10,371 nucleotides of DNA from an uncultured Oscillospiraceae bacterium. GTDB taxonomy: Bacteria > Bacillota > Clostridia > Oscillospirales > Acutalibacteraceae. The notes under the pieces are model-generated. The model did no database searches. It saw nothing but the letters and a program-made list of their open reading frames with translations, and was not told where the DNA came from. The translations under genes and the position numbers were made by a program. The stretch covers positions 1-10,371 of the forward strand of contig URRG01000048.1 of NCBI GenBank assembly GCA_900550095.1. Direction: 5' to 3'. Of the stretch, positions 6,551-10,371 are shown piece by piece; position 1 is the first letter of the stretch; the number at the start of each line of letters is the position of its first letter.

Positions 6551-6625
6551 AAAAAGACCTCCTTTATGCAGTTGCCGCAGTTTTTTGCGCGGGCGGGAAG
6601 AGAAAGCCGGGGAAGTTCTTTGTTT

Positions 6626-7993
6626 TTACAGAGAGGCCCTCCGCAGAAAATACCGCCTGCCAAAGAGAAACAGGCATATGAAAACAAGCGTCCAGGCCAG
6701 AAGGGTGCAGGCATCCTGCCCGGGCAAATAGGGGAGAAGGATCTGCTGGCCCTGCACCTGGGTCTGAAAGAGGGAGCAGAACCAATCCCCGCAGCGCATA
6801 AGCATGGCGAAGGGGCTGTATTGAACGATCATTTTCGGGAGCCACAGAGAAAGCACAAAAGAGGGCAGTAAAAACGCCCCGAATATTCCCGCGAAGGACA
6901 CGATGGCCCCCAGACTGCTGCGGGCAAAGAAGGAAACGCTTATCAGCAGAAGGGAAAAGAAAACCAGCAGAAGGGCGCTTACGGAAAGGGTGAGGAGGAA
7001 ATACTGTCCCACAGTCATGGGGGCGAAGGGAACGGCGGGCTGGGTGGAAAGGCAGGAGGTGAGGGAAGCTTCCCAGAAGAGGCCGTACCCCGTGCGGGCG
7101 AAATATACGGCGAGGGGAACGGAAAAAATCAGGAGGCTTCCCGCAAGGCCAACAGCCGCCGAGGCAAAAGCGGGAAATTTCCAGTAACGCCTCCCCCGGC
7201 GGCTGGAATAGATCAAAGGGGCCGTTCGGGAAGCGAATTCCTGGTTCATGGAAAAACTGAATACCAGAAGGAGGAAAAGCAGGGAAAAAATCAAAAGGAA
7301 GCGGACCAGACTATACAGGCTCTCATGCACATACTCTTTGCTGGGGAAAAGAGAGGCTCCCGCCCCTTCTTTGGAAAGGGTCTCCGACTGTTTTTCCAGA
7401 TTTTTATACACGGAAAGGAAAAGGTCTTTTTCCGCTCCTGTTAGGGGAAGATATTCCAGGGCTCTATTCTTCTCCCTTTTCAGAAAGGAGGGGGAGGCCT
7501 GGATTTCGAGCTCCTCCGGTTCCGGCAGAAGAGCGGGGGAGAGGGTCCTCAGGATATCCGCCCGCCAAAGGAAGGCTTTTTCTTCCTCTGTAAGGCCGTA
7601 GCCTCCCTTTTCATATAACATGGAAAAGATAAGGTCGGCGGGGACTTCCAGGCCCTCCTCCGGTTCGCCGTATGTTTTCCGATATACGGCCTCTGCCTGT
7701 TTCAAGCTTTCCGCCTGCTCTTTCAAGAGCGTTTCGCGGGTTTTGTCCGTGATCCTTACGCCGTATTCGGCGGCGATGGCATTGAGGGAATCAAGCGACT
7801 CTTTCTGAAAAAAGATGGGATTGTTCCCGGCGATATAGCAGCCTGCCAGAAGAAAGAGCAGAAGAAAGGCGGGAAGGAATCGGGTTTCTGCGATCTTCCG
7901 AAGCTCATAGAAAAAAAGGGTTCCGCCTCGTCTGGAAAAACGGCTGGAACGGGCTCTTTCTCCGGCCGTCACGGCAGTGCCCGTCGGTTTCAT
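6626..7993 (-). CDS. ABC-2-type permease-like membrane protein (first permease)
   Basis: 455 residues with the same plan as the two following proteins: a membrane helix (about 38-56), a long external domain (about 58-226), then five helices (about 228-248, 274-300, 329-356, 360-385, 428-445). Its start ATG overlaps the ATPase stop as ATGA, the tightest coupling of ATPase and permease in the operon. The N-terminus carries about 25 extra basic/polar residues before LFFYELRKI, which lines up with LFLAELRQI at the start of the second permease. Sequence similarity to the other two is low beyond the overall layout and a YSS-x-x-GR stretch after the second helix, so it is a more distant relative. 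It is the most likely direct partner of the ATPase. Function in export or immunity is inferred only from the operon type. Confidence 0.88.
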   Translation of the reverse strand: MKPTGTAVTAGERARSSRFSRRGGTLFFYELRKIAETRFLPAFLLLFLLAGCYIAGNNPIFFQKESLDSLNAIAAEYGVRITDKTRETLLKEQAESLKQAEAVYRKTYGEPEEGLEVPADLIFSMLYEKGGYGLTEEEKAFLWRADILRTLSPALLPEPEELEIQASPSFLKREKNRALEYLPLTGAEKDLFLSVYKNLEKQSETLSKEGAGASLFPSKEYVHESLYSLVRFLLIFSLLFLLLVFSFSMNQEFASRTAPLIYSSRRGRRYWKFPAFASAAVGLAGSLLIFSVPLAVYFARTGYGLFWEASLTSCLSTQPAVPFAPMTVGQYFLLTLSVSALLLVFFSLLLISVSFFARSSLGAIVSFAGIFGAFLLPSFVLSLWLPKMIVQYSPFAMLMRCGDWFCSLFQTQVQGQQILLPYLPGQDACTLLAWTLVFICLFLFGRRYFLRRASL

Positions 7994-8889
7994 TTCAGGC
8001 CCCCCTCTCCGGCGGTATCCCGGGAATCCCGGTAGAGCCAGAGGAATACATCTTCCAGATTGGGAGAAGCAGGAGTAAAGCCTTCTATTGCGGCGCCCTC
8101 CTGAGGGATCAGGCGCAGGCGCACATTTCCTTCCTCCTGCTTGCGGGAAAGAAGGAAATAACGCTCGTCTTCTTCCATCCGGTCCGCTTCCCGCTGGGGA
8201 AGGGTGACTTCGTATACCTGCCCGGAAAGAAGGGAACAGACTGCTTCCGGCGTATCGCAGCAGGTAACGGTGTGATCCTGGATAAGGACGATCCTGTCCG
8301 CTATGCTTTCGATATCGGAAACGATGTGGGTGGAGAGCAGGACGATCTTGTCTCTGGAAAGGGAGGAGATGATATTGCGGAATTTTACCCGCTCCTTTGG
8401 ATCCAGCCCGGCGGTAGGTTCATCCAGAATGAGGATCTCGGGGTCGTTCAGAAGAGCCTGGGCGATGCCCACTCGCTGGACCATGCCCCCTGAAAATTTG
8501 CGCATTTTCTTTTTTCCCACGTCCGAAAGGCCCACCAGACGCAGAAGCTCTTCCGTGCGGGCCCGGCCTTCCGCGCGGGAAAGCCCTTTCAGGGCGGAGA
8601 GATAATCCAGATACTGGCGCGGGCTCTTGCCGCGGTAATACCCGAATTCCTGGGGCAGGTAGCCCAGCTTATCCCGGTATTCCCGATCCATTCGGCGGAT
8701 ATCCTGGCCGTTATACAGGATTTGGCCCTCAGTGGGGAAAAGAAGCGTGGTGAGCAGCTTGATAAGGGTGGTCTTTCCCGCCCCGTTGGGAGCCAGCAGG
8801 GCGGTGACGCCGGTGGTCAGCTCCAGAGAAACGGAGTCAAGAGCTGTGAAAGAACCGTAGCGCTTGGTGACGTTTTCAATGGAAAGCAT
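7990..8889 (-). CDS. ABC transporter ATP-binding protein (ABC-2/CcmA type)
   Basis: A 299-residue stand-alone ATPase. Walker A is APNGAGKTT (33-41), with Ala where Gly is usual in the first position. The Q-loop is Gln80, the signature FSGGMVQR (132-139), Walker B ILILDEP with Asp156-Glu157, then the D-loop and the switch His188. The catalytic residues are all present, so it should be active. The C-terminal ~80 residues, ending near PNLEDVFLWLY, are the extension usual for ATPases of ABC-2 type drug, peptide and bacitracin transporters. AAAGGAGG lies 7 bases before the ATG. It overlaps the 249-residue membrane protein upstream by 14 bases and the first permease by ATGA. It is the only ATPase in the operon and presumably powers all the neighbouring membrane proteins. 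The family is clear; the substrate is not. Confidence 0.96.
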   Translation of the reverse strand: MLSIENVTKRYGSFTALDSVSLELTTGVTALLAPNGAGKTTLIKLLTTLLFPTEGQILYNGQDIRRMDREYRDKLGYLPQEFGYYRGKSPRQYLDYLSALKGLSRAEGRARTEELLRLVGLSDVGKKKMRKFSGGMVQRVGIAQALLNDPEILILDEPTAGLDPKERVKFRNIISSLSRDKIVLLSTHIVSDIESIADRIVLIQDHTVTCCDTPEAVCSLLSGQVYEVTLPQREADRMEEDERYFLLSRKQEEGNVRLRLIPQEGAAIEGFTPASPNLEDVFLWLYRDSRDTAGEGGLK

Positions 8890-9625
8890 AGATTTCCCTC
8901 CTTTTTTTCATAAAGCAGAGCGCCTTCAGACGCTGGATATACGCAAAGGCCAGAAGAACGGCCAGCCCCCCATAGAAATAATCGGGAAGAAGGCAGAAAA
9001 GCCCTTCCATTTCCGGTTCATACCGGCTGTAAGGGAGAAAGCCGGCCGCCCAGAGGGCGCTGAGAAGCAGCACGGAAAGCGACGGGACGCGGCCTGCGGG
9101 GATCAGCAGGAGAAGAGTGGAAAACAGAAGCAGGGAGCATGCGGAAACGGCGTTCATTTTCCAGAATTCCGAAGCAGAGAAAAAAAGGCATAGAACACCG
9201 TTGGCGGCGCCGTTCAGAAGAAGGGAGAGAAGTCCGAAGCAGAGGGTCCTGAAGGCGAAGAGCTCCAGAAAGGTATAGCGGCATGTCATCTGTACCTCCC
9301 AGCTGCCCTCTTCCTTTTCCTTTTGGATACAGAGAAGGTATGCGGCAGAAAAGGAAAGAGGGGATATGAGGAAAACGATCCCGTATCCCGTGCCCGCTTC
9401 CGTGGAGAGAGCAAAGAGAGAATACGCGATATAGGCGGTCAGGCCGGAAGAGAACAGCAGGATGAAAAAAATCCCCCCCATACCGATGAAGATCCGGCGC
9501 AGGCCTACCTGCAGGAAAAGCTCCTGCATGCTGGATAAAAGGCTTCTTTTCGGCATAGCCCGGCTGAGGATAGCGCCTATTTCCCGTTTGGTTTCGGCCG
9601 AGGAGGGATATTCCACAGGGATCAT
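8876..9625 (-). CDS. Polytopic membrane protein between ECF sigma factor and ABC ATPase
   Basis: 249 residues; I choose the ATG at 9625 because it overlaps the sigma stop as ATGA and has AAAGGAG 11 bases upstream. The longer open frame to 9781 merely continues antisense-like sequence over the sigma gene. A 45-residue, partly basic N-terminal cytoplasmic part precedes six membrane helices (about 46-72, 80-100, 122-150, 157-178, 182-199, 213-232) and a basic tail. The loop after helix 2, around QKEKEEGSWEVQMTCRYTFLELF, resembles the Glu-rich element followed by a T-x-x-x-x-x-EL stretch found in ABC-2 permeases, so it may be a small permease subunit. Its place directly after the sigma gene is where an anti-sigma factor would be expected, as with the membrane proteins of the B. 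subtilis sigY operon. It has no zinc-finger anti-sigma motif (H-x3-C-x2-C). I do not recognise a named family. Confidence 0.82.
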   Translation of the reverse strand: MIPVEYPSSAETKREIGAILSRAMPKRSLLSSMQELFLQVGLRRIFIGMGGIFFILLFSSGLTAYIAYSLFALSTEAGTGYGIVFLISPLSFSAAYLLCIQKEKEEGSWEVQMTCRYTFLELFAFRTLCFGLLSLLLNGAANGVLCLFFSASEFWKMNAVSACSLLLFSTLLLLIPAGRVPSLSVLLLSALWAAGFLPYSRYEPEMEGLFCLLPDYFYGGLAVLLAFAYIQRLKALCFMKKRREIYAFH

Positions 9626-10212
9626 GAATTCAGCATCTCCTTTCGGATCGCAGCCACAGTGTGGTAATAGCGGGTCTTGACAGTGGATTCCGGCAGAGAA
9701 AGGGCGGCGCCGATCTCGCGGAAAGTGCTTTCGCCGAACACCTTCATGCGGAAAACCTCCTGGGAAAGAGGTTCTTCCCACGCGAGCAGGCAGAGGATAC
9801 GGTCTGCCGTTTCCCTCTGCTCCAAAGCCTCCTCCAGCGCGGTTTCAGCTTCCATTCCAGGGGCAGGCAGGGGAGGCTCTTCTTCCGGATAGGAGGAAAA
9901 GGGGACAGTTTTTTGGGAGGCGCGGAAGGAAGCGCTTCGATAGCGGTCTATGAGGAGGCGGGAACCGATGGAGTAGATCCATGTGCGGAAAGAGGCTTTT
10001 TCTTCCCTGTATGAGGAGATGTTCCGAAGCACGGAGACAAAAATTTCCTGCGTCAGATCCATAGCTTCTTCCCTGCGCATCAGCTGCCGGTAGCAGAATG
10101 CGTACATTTCCCGGTAATAAAGGGAGATAAGCTCTCCAGCGGCTTTGCGGCTTCCCCCGGCCGCTTTCCGTATGAGATTTTCTTCATCCGGTTTCTTTTC
10201 TTTTATCCGCAC
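9622..10212 (-). CDS. ECF-type RNA polymerase sigma factor
   Basis: A sigma-70 family protein with only regions 2 and 4, the hallmark of the ECF group. Numbered from the GTG at 10212 (196 residues), region 2 spans about 25-95 (LYYREMYAFCYRQL, DLTQEIFVSVL, SFRTWIYSIGSRLLIDRYR). A linker of about 45 residues follows, acidic and proline-rich, then region 4 at about 135-192 with its helix-turn-helix (STFREIGAALSLPESTVKT). The open frame reaches ATG 10302, but the 30 extra residues are not sigma-like. A candidate ECF promoter would start transcription near 10250, downstream of that ATG. The GTG has only a modest ribosome site (AGAGGG about 10 bases upstream). The gene heads the transporter operon and overlaps the next gene by ATGA. 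It probably directs transcription of its own operon under some envelope signal; that is inference. Confidence 0.88.
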   Translation of the reverse strand: MRIKEKKPDEENLIRKAAGGSRKAAGELISLYYREMYAFCYRQLMRREEAMDLTQEIFVSVLRNISSYREEKASFRTWIYSIGSRLLIDRYRSASFRASQKTVPFSSYPEEEPPLPAPGMEAETALEEALEQRETADRILCLLAWEEPLSQEVFRMKVFGESTFREIGAALSLPESTVKTRYYHTVAAIRKEMLNS

Positions 10213-10256
10213 GGCTCCACTTCCCTCTTTTCGCCTTTTCCCTCTCTGTTTGTATA

Positions 10257-10283
10257 TACGAAGCGAAGGGGGAAATAGTTTTA
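10257..10283 (-). promoter_or_regulatory. Candidate ECF-type promoter of the sigma/ABC operon
   Basis: On the minus strand, TAAAAC (10283-10278) is followed by 17 bases and CGTA (10260-10257). The Bacillus SigW consensus is TGAAAC, 16 bases, CGTA, so this differs by one base and one in spacing. No sigma-A promoter of similar quality is visible. Such a site would allow autoregulation and fits the GTG start at 10212. The support is modest. Confidence 0.4.
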
Positions 10284-10291
10284 AGGCGGCG

Positions 10292-10309
10292 AAATATTGC
10301 AAAATATTT
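10292..10309. repeat. 18-bp inverted repeat upstream of the sigma gene
   Basis: AAATATT-GCAA-AATATTT, a perfect 7-base inverted repeat around a 4-base centre. It lies just upstream of the candidate ECF promoter, at roughly -42 to -59. It could be an operator or activator site, or simply AT-rich sequence in front of a promoter. It overlaps the codons that would be used if the sigma gene started at 10302. Confidence 0.45.
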
Positions 10310-10371
10310 TTTCCGGTATTCTCATGGATTTTCCAAAATATAAAAAGGAACGTGCGGAAGACAGGGATATC

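Noticed and set aside
6014..6871. 285-codon plus-strand open frame across the first and second permeases
   Set aside because: It crosses the boundary of two well-supported minus-strand genes, has no domain features and no convincing ribosome site.
9626..9781. N-terminal extension of the 249-residue membrane protein to ATG 9781
   Set aside because: The extra 52 codons overlap the sigma gene and look like out-of-frame sequence. The ATG at 9625 has an ATGA overlap and a Shine-Dalgarno.
10213..10302. Sigma factor starting at ATG 10302
   Set aside because: The 30 residues are unlike any sigma N-terminus and overlap the palindrome and candidate promoter. The 196-residue version fits the family's usual length. 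Not fully excluded.
1..10371. CRISPR arrays, tRNA or rRNA genes, insertion sequences
   Set aside because: I saw no regularly spaced repeats, no tRNA-like cloverleaf with its conserved arms, and no transposase or terminal repeats on reading both strands. Small RNAs without sequence signature cannot be excluded.

Overview
The window looks like chromosomal DNA of a moderately GC-rich member of the Bacillota, most likely a gut-type clostridium near the Lachnospiraceae. That placement is inference. It rests on AGGAGG-type ribosome binding sites, a sigma-A style promoter, a PchR/YbtA-like AraC regulator and an ECF-sigma/ABC operon layout. Every gene I can support lies on the minus strand, so the text below reads from high to low coordinates.

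Operon 2 (about 10260 down to 3840) starts with an ECF sigma factor (best start GTG at 10212). It continues with a 249-residue polytopic membrane protein (9625-8876), an ABC ATPase (8889-7990) and three large permease-like proteins (7993-6626, 6550-5309, 5177-3951). The first genes are joined by ATGA or short overlaps. The last two permeases are clear paralogues from a tandem duplication. A strong rho-independent terminator at 3840-3897 ends the unit. The layout recalls the Bacillus subtilis sigY operon (sigma, small membrane proteins, ABC ATPase, permease). It suggests an envelope-stress or peptide-related ABC-2 type transporter that may control its own expression; the substrate is unknown.

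The 367-base gap 3584-3950 holds that terminator and then a near-consensus promoter (TTGACA, 17 bases, TACAAT). A 6-4-6 palindrome of DtxR-box type lies just downstream of the predicted transcription start. A perfect 12-base inverted repeat flanks promoter and operator.

Operon 1 (3583 to beyond base 1) encodes an AraC-family regulator, a DtxR-family metalloregulator and two ABC-exporter-fold subunits of the CydD/CydC type, the second cut by the window edge. The last three genes are joined or nearly joined (34-base gap, then two ATGA overlaps). The DtxR protein combines an MntR-like Asp with a DtxR/IdeR-like Cys-x-x-Glu-His. Together with the operator this points to a metal-responsive, probably iron-responsive, transporter locus that regulates itself. 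The transported compound (siderophore, haem, thiol or other) cannot be read from the sequence. The most interesting observations are the possible invertible or two-site promoter module, the hybrid metal site, and the ECF-controlled transporter with one ATPase and four membrane proteins.
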